64,000 nt of DNA from Sphingobacterium sp. (GCA_031286695.1 JAITTY010000006.1:992001-1056000), one strand, 5' to 3'. Positions 53,205 to 62,930 are shown, counted from the first letter of the stretch. Program-made: numbers and translations. The notes: generated by a model not told the origin, from the sequence alone.

Positions 53205-54491
53205 TCATTTCTTCCGAATGGAAATAGCATTTTTATGCGCTTGCAGGCCTTCAAGTTCAGCGAGTATTTCAACTACTGACCCGATTTGTTGAAGTCCACT
53301 TTCGTTGATATGCTGAAATGTAATCTTTTTTACAAAAGAATCCACAGATACACCTGAGTAGGAGCGTGCATATCCTGATGTAGGCAGTGTATGGTTTGTG
53401 CCAGAGGCATAATCCCCTGCACTTTCAGGTGTCAAGTGTCCCAAGAACACCGAACCCGCATTACTGATATAACGTGTTAGGGACTCCCATTGGTCCGTCT
53501 CCAAAATAAGGTGTTCTGGCGCATAATCATTTGAAAACTGTATGGCATCCTGAAGATTCTCAACAGTTATTGCATAGGAATTTTCAATAGCTTTTGCAGC
53601 AAGTTCCTTACGAGGTAAAACCGCTAATTGGGCCACAAGTTCTTTGTTGACGGCATCAACTATGGTCATGGAAGTTGCAACCAAGACAGCTTGGCTGTCA
53701 GCTCCATGCTCGGCTTGTGCCAAAAGATCAGCTGCGACGAACGCTGGGGTAGCTGACTCATCAGCCACGACCAGTACTTCGGATGGTCCTGCAGGCATGT
53801 CAATACTGACATTTGCTAGGCCCTGCACAATTGATTTTGCTTTAGTGACAAACTGATTACCTGGACCGAATATCTTATCAACTTTTGGTATAGTCTCCGT
53901 TCCGAAGCCCATAGCAGCAACGGCCTGAGCGCCTCCAACGAGGTATATTCTGTTTATCTTAAGCAATTTTAAACAAAAAGCGACAAAACCATTGATTTTT
54001 CCATTGGATTGCGGTGGCGAACAAACGACGATTTCTTTGCATCCAGCTATTCTTGCCGGAACACCTAGCATTAAAAGTGTACTCGGTAAGACCGCAGACC
54101 CTCCAGGGATATATAGCCCCACCTTTTCAATTGGACGAACCTCCCGCCAGCATTTTACACCGGGCATGGTTTCGACAGTACGCTCTCTTTTTAATTGTGT
54201 ACTATGGAATTTATGGATATTTTGAAACGCAATCTCCAGTGCTCTTTGTTGATCACGACCTATGGTAGACGCTAGCACGTCGATATCTTCCTCGTCTAAA
54301 TATAACCTGTCAAGTTCAACTTTATCAAATTTGGCTGCATATTCGCGTAAGGCGATATCTCCCTGTTGACGTACTTGTTGAATAATTTCTTGGACAACCT
54401 CTTGTATTGCATTGTTCGGATCTGTATTCCTAGCGACCAGTTGCTGGATTTCAGTTTTTCCTAACGTTTTGTAATTATATTTTTTTAACAT
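53205..54491 (-). CDS. hisD: histidinol dehydrogenase
   Basis: A 428-residue HisD. Recognisable blocks are VGLYIPGGSAVLPSTLLMLG, AMGFGTETIPKVDKIFGPGN, IDMPAGPSEVLV, LLAQAEHGADSQAVL and NDYAPEHLIL, with the zinc-binding histidine in the last. It performs the last two oxidations in histidine synthesis. It follows hisG by 21 bp, and both are under the his leader. A terminator shared with the convergent lipoprotein gene lies at the end. No other his genes follow in the window. Confidence 0.96.
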   Translation of the reverse strand: MLKKYNYKTLGKTEIQQLVARNTDPNNAIQEVVQEIIQQVRQQGDIALREYAAKFDKVELDRLYLDEEDIDVLASTIGRDQQRALEIAFQNIHKFHSTQLKRERTVETMPGVKCWREVRPIEKVGLYIPGGSAVLPSTLLMLGVPARIAGCKEIVVCSPPQSNGKINGFVAFCLKLLKINRIYLVGGAQAVAAMGFGTETIPKVDKIFGPGNQFVTKAKSIVQGLANVSIDMPAGPSEVLVVADESATPAFVAADLLAQAEHGADSQAVLVATSMTIVDAVNKELVAQLAVLPRKELAAKAIENSYAITVENLQDAIQFSNDYAPEHLILETDQWESLTRYISNAGSVFLGHLTPESAGDYASGTNHTLPTSGYARSYSGVSVDSFVKKITFQHINESGLQQIGSVVEILAELEGLQAHKNAISIRKK

Positions 54492-54512
54492 GGTTGTATA
54501 AGTGCATCAAGT

Positions 54513-55364
54513 TTAAAGAATGATTTTTTCAATTGGCATCACAACGATACCTTGGGCACCTTCAGCTTTTAATTTATTGATCTTATCCCAAAAGTCATCT
54601 TCGGTGATAACAGTGTGTACAGCTACCCAGCCTTCTTCCGCCAATGGAACAACCGTAGGGCTCTTAACACCGTGCAATAAAGAAGTAATGGCTGGCAAAT
54701 TCTTCTTTTCGACATTTAATACGACATATTTGGTTTCTTTTGCTAAAAGAACCGATTCAATACGTTGTACTAATTCCGTTAAAACTTCATTGCCTTCTAA
54801 TCCTTTTCTTCCGACTAATATGGCTTCTGAATTTTTAACATCAGCAAAAGGCTTCAAACCATTACTTTTTAGCGTTCCACCGGTCGATACGATATCACAG
54901 ATTGCATCACTAAGACCCAAACCGGGAGAAATTTCAACTGAGCCAGATATCAAACGGATGTCTGCATTGATCTTATACTCGTCTAGAAAATTCTTTAGGA
55001 TATTTGGATAAGAGGTTGCGATTGCTTTGCCGTTAAGGTCTTTAATGTCCTGGATGGTGCTATCTTTGGGAATAGCTAGTTTCAACGTACATTTTCCAAA
55101 ACCAAGCCGTTTGATGTATTCTACTTTGGATTCTGTTTCATCGATGATATTTTCACCGACAATACCTAAGTCAGCGATTCCCTGTTCTACATAGCCTGGA
55201 ATGTCATCGTCTCTAAGAAACAATATTTCCAAAGGGAAATTTCCTACCGTGGTGATTAATGAACTTTTATAATTCTCAAAGTCTAAACCACAATTTTTCA
55301 GTAATTGAACAGATTTTTCGTTTAACCTACCCGATTTTTGGATAGCAATTTTAAGATTTTTCAA
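54513..55364 (-). CDS. hisG: ATP phosphoribosyltransferase (long form)
   Basis: A 283-residue HisG with the C-terminal regulatory domain. The opening is LKIAIQKSGRLNEKSVQLLKNCGLDF. Other blocks are RDDDIPGYVEQGIADLGIVGENI, SGSVEISPGLGLSDAICDIVSTGGTL, and the tail GVKSPTVVPL. It starts histidine synthesis by joining ATP and PRPP. The start codon is TTG (55362-55364). A histidine-rich leader peptide 78 bp upstream points to attenuation control by histidyl-tRNA. Confidence 0.95.
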   Translation of the reverse strand: MKNLKIAIQKSGRLNEKSVQLLKNCGLDFENYKSSLITTVGNFPLEILFLRDDDIPGYVEQGIADLGIVGENIIDETESKVEYIKRLGFGKCTLKLAIPKDSTIQDIKDLNGKAIATSYPNILKNFLDEYKINADIRLISGSVEISPGLGLSDAICDIVSTGGTLKSNGLKPFADVKNSEAILVGRKGLEGNEVLTELVQRIESVLLAKETKYVVLNVEKKNLPAITSLLHGVKSPTVVPLAEEGWVAVHTVITEDDFWDKINKLKAEGAQGIVVMPIEKIIL

Positions 55365-55426
55365 CGCTTTATAAATGTTAGCAGTAAATTATTAATAATA
55401 AGAAATCAAACAAGAGGGAAGGTATT

Positions 55427-55496
55427 CTACGTAAGAACACATTAAATTAACATATCGCCACAATGGCGATGGTGCAAATGAAAATGATGTACGTAG
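55427..55496 (-). promoter_or_regulatory. his attenuator fold around the leader peptide
   Basis: On the transcript CTACGTA (55490-55496) can pair with TACGTAG (55427-55433), and inside it ATCGCCA/TGGCGAT (55454-55470) forms a hairpin. A ribosome paused on the His codons would melt both. No T-run terminator is visible, so the switch may act on translation or with another partner. Confidence 0.5.
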
Positions 55497-55507
55497 GTAT
55501 AGACCAT
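55442..55507 (-). CDS. his operon leader peptide, 21 aa with six histidines
   Basis: An ATG at 55505-55507 opens 21 codons that end in TAA at 55442. The core is HHFHLHHRH, so six of the 21 residues are histidine and they lie between residues 7 and 15. It lies just upstream of hisG, behind a good promoter, and is the classic signal of histidine attenuation: when charged tRNA-His is low, the ribosome stalls in this run. It is too short to be listed by usual ORF calling. Confidence 0.85.
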   Translation of the reverse strand: MVYTYVHHFHLHHRHCGDMLI

Positions 55508-55528
55508 GTTTGTATTAATAACTGATAG

Positions 55529-55559
55529 CAAATGTATAGTAAATTAATGGGAAATGCAA
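55529..55559 (-). promoter_or_regulatory. promoter of the his leader
   Basis: On the reverse strand TTG (55557-55559), a 20-bp spacer and TACATTTG (55529-55536). The predicted start lies about 15 bp before the leader ATG. Confidence 0.75.
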
Positions 55560-55759
55560 GATGCTCATTTTAAAAAAATCACAGCATATATTTCAACTCG
55601 CGTAAATTTCCTTATTTTTAGGGAGTCGGAACGACTTTGATGAAAGGATGCCCAAATTTGTTTGATGTTACTGTCGTTATGGGACAAGCGATTGTGACCG
55701 ATTGAAATTGTATAAATACTTATGCTGGGGGATTATAAACGAGTAAATAGATTAATTTA

Positions 55760-56350
55760 ATGAGATTATTAGTTTTTATTGTTATCGGTTGGATTGGTTT
55801 TCTACAGAATCATGTTTTAGGACAGGAAAAACCAGCTTCTACATTGGATATTCGAATATTGGAGTCTATTGCAGAAACAAGGACAGAACCACAAACACAA
55901 ACCTTTAAGGTACTTTCTGATATCAATAATTATGTTCAGATAGCTGTCCCCGTTGGCTTATTGGTTGCCGGTGCAGTGAACGATGATAAGACAATGCGCC
56001 AGAATGCGCTGTATGTTGCGAGTAGTACTGCTGTTACCGCTTTAGTTAATGTTGGTCTAAAACATTTATTTAAAAGGAGCAGGCCCTTTAAAAAATATCC
56101 GAATTTTATATCGATTCGTACAGCAGGTGGATATTCGTTTCCTTCTGGTCATACTTCTTCTGCTTTTGCCACTGCTTCTGCGCTATCGCGTGCGTATTCG
56201 AAATGGTATGTAGTCGCGCCATCGCTTTTATGGGCAAGTAGTGTGGGATATTCTAGAATGTATTTGGGTGTACATTTTCCTTCTGATGTGCTTGCCGGAG
56301 CCGTGCTCGGTGCAGGTTCGTCTTTTGCGCTAGATGGGCTAAAGAAATAA
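55760..56350 (+). CDS. PAP2-family phosphatase (exported)
   Basis: A 196-residue protein with a signal peptide (MRLLVFIVIGWIGFLQNHVLGQ). The three PAP2 motifs are KRSRPF, SFPSGHTSS and SRMYLGVHFPSDVLAG. It removes phosphate from lipids such as undecaprenyl pyrophosphate or phosphatidic acid. Hydrophobic stretches (AVPVGLLVAGAV, TAVTALVNVGL) suggest membrane contact. It lies 25 bp before the oxidoreductase gene, possibly in the same operon, though the functions do not obviously match. Confidence 0.9.
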   Translation: MRLLVFIVIGWIGFLQNHVLGQEKPASTLDIRILESIAETRTEPQTQTFKVLSDINNYVQIAVPVGLLVAGAVNDDKTMRQNALYVASSTAVTALVNVGLKHLFKRSRPFKKYPNFISIRTAGGYSFPSGHTSSAFATASALSRAYSKWYVVAPSLLWASSVGYSRMYLGVHFPSDVLAGAVLGAGSSFALDGLKK

Positions 56351-56375
56351 GATTAAATTAAATAAAAAATAATTA

Positions 56376-57449
56376 ATGCGACAGGTTATCAGAATATTAG
56401 TTGTAGGTTGTGGAAATATGGGAGCCTCCCATGCAAAAGCATATCATGATCTAGACGGGTTTGAAATCGTAGGCTTAGTGGCTCGAGGTGAGAGTAAAAG
56501 TAAACTGAATAGCGAGTTAGGAAATATATATAAACTTTTCGACTCCTATGAAGATGCACTTGCCGAAACGAAACCAGATGCTGTTTGTATAGCGACATAC
56601 CCAGACACACATAAAGACTATGCTATAAAAGCCTTTCAATCGGGCGCCCATGTTTTTATGGAAAAGCCGTTGGCTGAGGATGTGACTTCTGCACAGGATG
56701 TTGTTGATGCGGCCGTGAAATATGATAGAAAATTAGTTGTTGGCTATATTTTGCGGTACCATCCTTCCTGGATTAAATTTATAGAACTTTCCAAAACGAT
56801 GGGAAAGCCACTTGTCATGCGTATGAATCTTAATCAACAGAGTCATGGTTATATGTGGAATGTACATAAAAATCTGATGTCTAGCTTAAGTCCCATAGTC
56901 GATTGTGGGGTGCATTATATTGATGTGATGTGCCAAATGGTCGGAGCCAAGCCATTGTATGTATCCGCAATAGGTGCACGATTAACCGATGAGATTCCTG
57001 CTTGGAATTATAATTATGGACAGTTGCAATTACATTTTGAGGACGGTTCTGTTGGTTGGTATGAAGCAGGTTGGGGGCCGATGGTCAGTCAGAATGCTTT
57101 TTTTGTCAAGGATGTTTTTGGGCCTAACGGTGCGGTTTCCATTGTAGCGAATAAAGCAAGTGATGAAGGTCAATCGGATTCGGTCGCATCGCATACCAAA
57201 ACAGAAAGCCTTCGGGTGCATTATGCTGATTTAAATTCGAATAATGAATTTATGAAGGTCGATGAATGGATCAACTTGTCTGACGAGCCCGATCATCAGG
57301 AGCTATGTAATCGGGAGCAGTTATTCTTTTTACAGGCGATTTTAGATGATTTGGATCTTTCAGCTTCGATGGAAGATGCTATTAATAGTCTGCGAATAGC
57401 TTTAGCATGTGACGAAGCCGTGAAAACTAGGCAGATGATAAAGTTGTAA
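56376..57449 (+). CDS. Gfo/Idh/MocA-family NAD(P)-dependent oxidoreductase
   Basis: A 357-residue oxidoreductase with the Rossmann opening IRILVVGCGNMGASHAKAYHDL. The family motif EKPLAED follows, and DCGVHYIDVMCQMVGA is in the second domain. These enzymes act on sugars, inositols or related compounds. No sugar-operon genes are next to it, so the substrate cannot be named. The start ATG 56376 fits the family. Confidence 0.9.
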   Translation: MRQVIRILVVGCGNMGASHAKAYHDLDGFEIVGLVARGESKSKLNSELGNIYKLFDSYEDALAETKPDAVCIATYPDTHKDYAIKAFQSGAHVFMEKPLAEDVTSAQDVVDAAVKYDRKLVVGYILRYHPSWIKFIELSKTMGKPLVMRMNLNQQSHGYMWNVHKNLMSSLSPIVDCGVHYIDVMCQMVGAKPLYVSAIGARLTDEIPAWNYNYGQLQLHFEDGSVGWYEAGWGPMVSQNAFFVKDVFGPNGAVSIVANKASDEGQSDSVASHTKTESLRVHYADLNSNNEFMKVDEWINLSDEPDHQELCNREQLFFLQAILDDLDLSASMEDAINSLRIALACDEAVKTRQMIKL

Positions 57450-57585
57450 TTCTTTTCGCGTGGCGGACTCTTTTTCGCGTTTTATAAAAATAGGAATGGG
57501 AAAAAGCAAATAAATAAAAAAAATAGCGTAAAAGATAGGCTTTTTGGTCTGCCTTTTGTTATTTAGCTACATATTTCTCACACTT

Positions 57586-58833
57586 ATGAATAATTTACTC
57601 AAGGTTGCATTATTATTTGGATTGTCAATTTCTACGGCCTATGCGCAAGATAAGCAATGGCAGATGGAGTTGGTCTTTAAAGGTGAAGTTTCGCCTGAAA
57701 AATTTGAAAGTGAAGTTCCGGAATTTGCAAAAGAGTTTTATGAGCCATTCTTGAAAGGAAAAATGGCTTATCGAAATGTGGAGGTTTTGACTGACGCAGA
57801 TTATTCGTCTACCATAGTGAATCAAAAAGCACACGCCATTTTAAATCGAAAGCTGGCAAAGACATATTCGTATTCGGTCGGAGATGATGTTGTTACTGCT
57901 GAAGCGTATAGTCCCTCATATAAGATTGTCAGTACCAAGCTGGAGCAGTCTGAAGGACCTTACGTGCAGTTGCAAGATATGGGAGAGATCGAGTCGATTG
58001 CTGGTATTACCTGTAAGAAAGCAAAGTTATTGATAAAAAATCAGACTGATTCAGCAATAGCAACAGTTTGGTATTCGGAAGCAATGCCGACTTATTACTT
58101 GACTGCATTTTCGTTTATAAATGATTTGCCTGGTGGTGTGCTCAAATTGTCTTTAGGTGAAAACAATGAACTCGGTTTTGAAACAACAAAAGTGGTCAAC
58201 GTATCTTCTATGGGAGATTTTCAACTACCTAAAAATGTAAAGGTAATCGATATCTCAGGAGGGGGAAGCAATAGCGAAGGAGAAGATGTGAGTTTATTTG
58301 AGGACACTTTTCCGTTGGACAAATCATTAAGATGGACAATGGTCAAAGATAAAGATACCAATGATGAATATTATGGTATCAAGAACATGGCCGGAGAAGA
58401 AGTCCTGTCCTGTTCCCTTTTCTCGTTAGCCTACTTTAATGAGCAAACTGCTATTGTTTCAGATAAAGATAATTATTTTTGGTTGCTGGACAAGAAGGGT
58501 GAAAAGGTAAATAAAGATGGATTTGACTGGCTTACACCTGCGAATCAAAAACTGGCTATTTTTCAGAAAGATGGTAATTTTGGACTGGTTACACAGGAAG
58601 GGAAAGTGCTGCTTGATAAAAAAGAAAACATCAGTAAATTTTTAGACAGTTATTTGATGTTCTCCGAAAATGGTAAGGTTGGATTGTTGGACGAAAACGG
58701 CAAGATTTTGTTAAAGGCGAACTTACTATTTCTAGATGCTGATAACGCTGGAAATGTTTTGGTTCGAGAGAAAGATGGTGAAGAAACGAAAACGCTCGCT
58801 CTGGACACTTTTCTAAAGACCTATGTGAAATGA
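57586..58833 (+). CDS. secreted GLPGLI-like protein with WG repeats
   Basis: A signal peptide (MNNLLKVALLFGLSISTAYAQ) leads into a GLPGLI-like domain (about 25-230, ITCKKAKLLI...ATVWYSEAMP, then NDLPGGVLKL). A C-terminal set of WG-like repeats follows (NFGLVTQEGKVLL and KVGLLDENGKILL). ATG 57586 was chosen over the ORF limit at 57544, because it starts the signal peptide. It is likely periplasmic or on the surface. The fold combination is not one I know as a standard pair. A strong terminator follows. Confidence 0.8.
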   Translation: MNNLLKVALLFGLSISTAYAQDKQWQMELVFKGEVSPEKFESEVPEFAKEFYEPFLKGKMAYRNVEVLTDADYSSTIVNQKAHAILNRKLAKTYSYSVGDDVVTAEAYSPSYKIVSTKLEQSEGPYVQLQDMGEIESIAGITCKKAKLLIKNQTDSAIATVWYSEAMPTYYLTAFSFINDLPGGVLKLSLGENNELGFETTKVVNVSSMGDFQLPKNVKVIDISGGGSNSEGEDVSLFEDTFPLDKSLRWTMVKDKDTNDEYYGIKNMAGEEVLSCSLFSLAYFNEQTAIVSDKDNYFWLLDKKGEKVNKDGFDWLTPANQKLAIFQKDGNFGLVTQEGKVLLDKKENISKFLDSYLMFSENGKVGLLDENGKILLKANLLFLDADNAGNVLVREKDGEETKTLALDTFLKTYVK

Positions 58834-58863
58834 TTTAAAGTATATTATATAGATTTATTGCTT

Positions 58864-58908
58864 ATCAAAAAAAATGCCTTCGATAATATCGAAGGCATTT
58901 TTTTTGAT
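58864..58908. terminator. bidirectional terminator between the WG-repeat gene and queE
   Basis: A perfect inverted repeat of about 21 bp with a 3-nt loop (core ATGCCTTCGAT/ATCGAAGGCAT) between runs of eight A and eight T. Confidence 0.93.
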
Positions 58909-58930
58909 ACTTGACTTTCCATTTGCAATA

Positions 58931-59554
58931 TTAAGGAATGTTCAAGAACTTATGTGTTTGTAGAGAAATATCCCATTTAGGGTTTTCTTTTACATAATCA
59001 ATAATAGAAGGAGTCATTTCTTTAGATTTTGACCATTCAGGTTGAAGGTATAATCTGCAGTTTGATCCAACGAGTTGTGCGTATTCTTCTCCCCACGCGA
59101 AATCACTTTTGTTGAAGACGATAACTTTAAGTTCACCAGCAGCAGCTAATACATCTTTGCGTGGTGCTTTGAATTTTTTGGGAGATAAGCATATCCAATC
59201 CCATTCACCGCTTAAAGGATAGGCACCAGATGTTTCTATAAATGTTTTAATGCCAGCTTGATGCAGGCCCTTCGTGAGGTAATCTAAATTATAAATAAGA
59301 GGTTCTCCCCCTGTAATGACAACTGTTTTTGCCGGATATTTCTTTGCATTTTCGATAATAGAATCTGCTGTGGTAAGGGGATGGATAGATGCATCCCAGC
59401 TTTCTTTTACATCGCACCAGTGGCAGCCCACATCGCAACCACCCAATCGTATGAAATAAGCAGCAGTCCCGGTGTGGTAGCCCTCTCCCTGAATAGTGTA
59501 AAATTCTTCCATTAAGGGTAATAGTGTTCCGTCTTCTGGTACTTGATTTGACAT
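58931..59554 (-). CDS. queE: 7-carboxy-7-deazaguanine synthase
   Basis: A 207-residue radical SAM enzyme of the QueE family. The opening EEFYTIQGEGYHTGTAAYFIRLGGCDVGCHWCDVK carries the cluster cysteines, and TGGEPLIYN is the SAM-binding GGE motif. It makes CDG on the way to queuosine. Here the cysteine spacing is the QueE type (C...CHWC). ATG 59554 (MSNQVPEDG) was preferred to 59584, which lies inside the promoter. queA is also in this window. Confidence 0.93.
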   Translation of the reverse strand: MSNQVPEDGTLLPLMEEFYTIQGEGYHTGTAAYFIRLGGCDVGCHWCDVKESWDASIHPLTTADSIIENAKKYPAKTVVITGGEPLIYNLDYLTKGLHQAGIKTFIETSGAYPLSGEWDWICLSPKKFKAPRKDVLAAAGELKVIVFNKSDFAWGEEYAQLVGSNCRLYLQPEWSKSKEMTPSIIDYVKENPKWDISLQTHKFLNIP

Positions 59555-59572
59555 AGTTAAAATTTCAGTCTG

Positions 59573-59603
59573 CAAAGGTAGCAAATATTAATGAGAAGCT
59601 CAA
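59573..59603 (-). promoter_or_regulatory. promoter of queE
   Basis: TTG (59601-59603), a 20-bp spacer and TACCTTTG (59573-59580) on the reverse strand, about 19 bp before the chosen start. Confidence 0.65.
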
Positions 59604-59781
59604 TTTGTGTCCAGGCTTTTAAGTAGTAGTCATGTCATTTTTATTTATTATAATGGCTCATATAACCTGTTTGAGTGCTTTGTTTTAGTTTGTTCTTGCT
59701 AAAAAGCGCAAGTTCATTCCCCATTATATGACCAGGGCTATACCATTCTCTATATTAACAGCGAGGTAACATCCTTTTTAT

Positions 59782-59867
59782 AGGGGTATAACAGGGGGGT
59801 AACAGGGATTTAACCCCTGCTATACCCCTGTTATACCCCTGTTAACCCCCTGTAAATACCCTGTTAA
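59782..59867. repeat. cluster of 11-bp repeats that reverse orientation (hairpin-forming)
   Basis: The left arm has three units of the type AGGGGTATAAC (from 59782). The right arm has four to five of the complementary type, TATACCCCTGT (59821-59831, 59832-59842), TAACCCCCTGT (59843-59853) and a variant ending at 59867. The arms are complementary and could form a long stem. It lies about 325 bp before thrS in a 600-bp intergenic gap that otherwise shows no gene. Confidence 0.8.
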
Positions 59868-60192
59868 TTTAGAATTCAATAATAATCAATTGTTAATATG
59901 ATCATTAGGTTAGGAAATGTTTTTTTGAACGGTAAGATCCAATTTTGCTCGTTTTCTAAATGGTAATGAACATGTAAAGTGGGGGTATAGCTTATGAAAT
60001 CTGGGATCTGTTATGTGGGCAGTGGGGAAATTGGTTAGCAATGCCTTTAATAACCCAAAACCTATGATTTTATTAGAATTTTTACTAAATTTGTGTCACA
60101 ATTTTTTTATTGAAAGCATGAGTGTGATAACATAATTGTACATGTTGTTTTATGTTTTCTATTTTTTAACAATTTAATGATCATAGTTGTAA
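59868..60192. other. gene-free AT-rich leader before thrS
   Basis: No gene seen. A TAAATTTG box (60086-60093) may be the thrS promoter, which would give a leader of about 90 bases. A five-codon frame (MSVIT) lies in it but looks fortuitous. No T-box or ribosomal-protein-type hairpin was evident. Confidence 0.45.
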
Positions 60193-62118
60193 ATGATTAA
60201 AATTACACTACCGGATGGTTCCGTAAGAGATTATCAAAAAGGAATCACTGCTGCCGAGATTGCGTTGTCGATCTCAGAGGGGCTTGCAAGAAATGTGCTT
60301 GCTGCAGAAGTAAATGGTGAAGTATGGGACTCTGCCCGTGCTATTGAAAACGACGCTACTGTAAAGCTGCTAACATGGAATGATACAAAAGGTAAGTCTA
60401 CTTTTTGGCATTCTTCGGCACACTTGTTGGCCGAAGCGTTAGAGACATTGTATCCTGGAATTAAGTTTGGTATAGGTCCTGCGATTGAAACCGGGTTTTA
60501 TTACGATGTGGATTTTGGTGATCGTGAATTTTCTTCTGACGATTTTAAAGCGATCGAAGATAAGATGCTGGAGTTGGCTAAACGTAAAGAAACATTTGAG
60601 CGTAGAGCTGTCTCGAAGTCCGATGCTTTGGCTTATTTCACAGAGAAAGGCGATGAGTATAAACTTGATTTGATTAAGGATCTGGAAGATGGAAAGATTA
60701 CTTTCTATACTCAAGGGGAATTTACAGATTTATGTCGTGGTCCCCATATTCCAAATACTGGGTTTATCAAAGCGATTAAATTGACTAATGTTGCAGGAGC
60801 GTACTGGAGAGGCGATGAGTCTCGTAAACAATTGACACGTATTTATGGTGTTACTTTTCCAAAAGCTTCGGAGCTTACAGAATATTTGAAATTTATAGAA
60901 GAGGCGAAAAAACGTGACCATCGTAAACTTGGTAAAGAGCTTGAACTTTTCGCTTTTTCTGAGAAAGTTGGAGCCGGTTTACCTCTTTGGTTGCCGAAAG
61001 GAGCTGCATTGCGTCAAAAGCTGATAGACTTTTTGCAAAAAGCGCAATTGAATTCTGGTTATGAACCAGTTGTTACTCCGCATATTGGACATAAACAATT
61101 GTATGTAACTTCTGGACACTATGAGAAATATGGCGCGGATTCATTTCAGCCGATAAAAACTCCTATTGAAGGTGAAGAGTTTTTGTTAAAACCAATGAAC
61201 TGTCCGCATCACTGTGAAATTTATAAAGTAAAACCACGCTCGTATAAGGACTTACCGGTTCGATTTGCTGAGTTTGGTACTGTATATCGTTACGAACAGT
61301 CTGGTGAGCTTCACGGTTTGACAAGGGTGCGTGGATTTACTCAGGATGATGCCCATTTATTTTGTCGCCCAGATCAGGTTAAAGATGAATTCAAAAAGGT
61401 AATCGATTTAGTCCTTTATGTTTTTGGAGCCTTAGGCTTTAATGATTATACAGCACAAGTGTCGTTACGTGATCCTGAGAATCGTACAAAGTATATTGGT
61501 ACTGACGAAAATTGGGCCTTGGCTGAATCGGCAATTATTGAAGCCGCGGAAGAAAAAGGCTTGCCGACAGTCGTAGAGTATGGTGAAGCGGCTTTCTATG
61601 GTCCGAAACTGGATTTTATGGTAAAAGACGCTTTGGGTCGTAAATGGCAGTTGGGGACTATACAGGTTGACTACAATTTACCAGAGCGCTTTGAGTTGGA
61701 ATATACAGGAAGTGATAACATGAAACATCGTCCTGTGATGATCCATCGTGCACCTTTCGGATCTTTGGAACGTTTTGTAGCTGTATTGATTGAGCATTGT
61801 GCTGGACAATTTCCATTATGGCTTGCTCCTGAGCAATTTATCGTCTTGCCAGTGTCAGAAAAATATGAAGAATATGCTCAAAATGTTTTGAATTCGCTAA
61901 ATAATTCCGATATTCGCGGACTGATAGACTTACGTGACGAGAAAGTGGGCAGAAAAATCAGAGACGCCGAAGTGAAAAAGCTTCCTTATATGTTGATTGT
62001 AGGGGAAAAAGAGGTGGAAAATGGCACAGTTTCTGTACGTAAACATGGCTCAGTGGAATTAGGAACTATGACCGCTGATGCATTTAGAGATATATTAATT
62101 AAGGAAATAACCGTTTAA
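60193..62118 (+). CDS. thrS: threonyl-tRNA synthetase
   Basis: A 641-residue ThrRS. A TGS domain (1-60) and an editing domain ([33 protein letters not shown], then [10 protein letters not shown]) are followed by a class II core with [15 protein letters not shown]-type [25 protein letters not shown] and [11 protein letters not shown]. An anticodon-binding domain ends it. It charges tRNA-Thr. It is the first gene of the conserved thrS-infC-rpmI-rplT string; infC starts 11 bp later. Confidence 0.97.
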   Translation: MIKITLPDGSVRDYQKGITAAEIALSISEGLARNVLAAEVNGEVWDSARAIENDATVKLLTWNDTKGKSTFWHSSAHLLAEALETLYPGIKFGIGPAIETGFYYDVDFGDREFSSDDFKAIEDKMLELAKRKETFERRAVSKSDALAYFTEKGDEYKLDLIKDLEDGKITFYTQGEFTDLCRGPHIPNTGFIKAIKLTNVAGAYWRGDESRKQLTRIYGVTFPKASELTEYLKFIEEAKKRDHRKLGKELELFAFSEKVGAGLPLWLPKGAALRQKLIDFLQKAQLNSGYEPVVTPHIGHKQLYVTSGHYEKYGADSFQPIKTPIEGEEFLLKPMNCPHHCEIYKVKPRSYKDLPVRFAEFGTVYRYEQSGELHGLTRVRGFTQDDAHLFCRPDQVKDEFKKVIDLVLYVFGALGFNDYTAQVSLRDPENRTKYIGTDENWALAESAIIEAAEEKGLPTVVEYGEAAFYGPKLDFMVKDALGRKWQLGTIQVDYNLPERFELEYTGSDNMKHRPVMIHRAPFGSLERFVAVLIEHCAGQFPLWLAPEQFIVLPVSEKYEEYAQNVLNSLNNSDIRGLIDLRDEKVGRKIRDAEVKKLPYMLIVGEKEVENGTVSVRKHGSVELGTMTADAFRDILIKEITV

Positions 62119-62129
62119 TTTTTAAACAT

Positions 62130-62690
62130 TTGGCATTAAAAAGACCCGGTGGTCCAAGACCACCAATGAGAAAGAAAGAACCAGATCACCGCATTAATGA
62201 ATTAATCAAGGTACCTGAGGTACGTTTGGTAGGCGATAATGTGGAACAAGGAGTTTTCCCTACGCGCAAAGCGTTAGAGTTGGCTGATGAGTTGGAACTT
62301 GATTTAGTGGAGATTTCGCCAAATGCTGTACCGCCGGTTTGTAAGATTATCGACTACAGTAAGTTTGTTTACGAACAGAAGAAGAAACAAAAGGAAATCA
62401 AAGCTAATGCAAAACAGACTGTTATTAAAGAAATCCGTTTCGGACCTAACTCTGGTGAGCATGATTTTGAGTTCAAATTGAAGCATGCGATTAAGTTTCT
62501 TGAAAGTGGAGAGAAAGTTCGTGCTTATGTACACTTCAAAGGTCGTGCTATTGTACACAAGGATCAAGGTGAAATCTTGTTGTTACGCTTCGCTCAGGCC
62601 TTAGAAGATTATGGCAAGGTGGAGCTTTTACCAAAATTGGAAGGTAAACGCATGTTTTTGACAGTAGCTCCAAAGGCTCCTAAAAAATAA
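62130..62690 (+). CDS. infC: translation initiation factor IF-3, TTG start
   Basis: A 186-residue IF-3. The N-terminal domain reads [24 protein letters not shown], and the C-terminal domain holds [29 protein letters not shown]. The frame opens at TTG 62130, eleven bases after the thrS stop. An in-frame ATG (62166, MRKKEPD) is a possible shorter start. Non-AUG starts of infC are known in other bacteria and serve self-regulation by IF-3. Followed by rpmI. Confidence 0.95.
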   Translation: MALKRPGGPRPPMRKKEPDHRINELIKVPEVRLVGDNVEQGVFPTRKALELADELELDLVEISPNAVPPVCKIIDYSKFVYEQKKKQKEIKANAKQTVIKEIRFGPNSGEHDFEFKLKHAIKFLESGEKVRAYVHFKGRAIVHKDQGEILLLRFAQALEDYGKVELLPKLEGKRMFLTVAPKAPKK

Positions 62691-62729
62691 TAAGAATTCT
62701 AACAGATTGATATAAAATTTATAAGTATT

Positions 62730-62930
62730 ATGCCAAAAGTTAAAACCAATTCCAGCGCAAAGAAACGTTTCAAATTGACTGGAACAGGTAAAATTGCAAG
62801 AAAAAATGCTTTCAAAAGCCACATCTTGACAAAAAAGAGCACAAAACGTAAACGTAACTTAACACAAACAAGTTATGTATCTGATGGCGATATGGGCAAC
62901 GTAAAACGTATGCTTGCTATCGGTAAATAA
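62730..62930 (+). CDS. rpmI: 50S ribosomal protein L35
   Basis: A 66-residue basic protein, [22 protein letters not shown]..., with the L35 pattern [17 protein letters not shown]. It lies between infC and rplT in the usual order. It binds 23S rRNA in the large subunit. Length and motifs are typical. Confidence 0.97.
   Translation: MPKVKTNSSAKKRFKLTGTGKIARKNAFKSHILTKKSTKRKRNLTQTSYVSDGDMGNVKRMLAIGK

Noticed and set aside
60118..60135. Five-codon frame MSVIT before thrS as a threonine leader
   Set aside because: Only one threonine codon and no alternative helices, so no attenuation signal.
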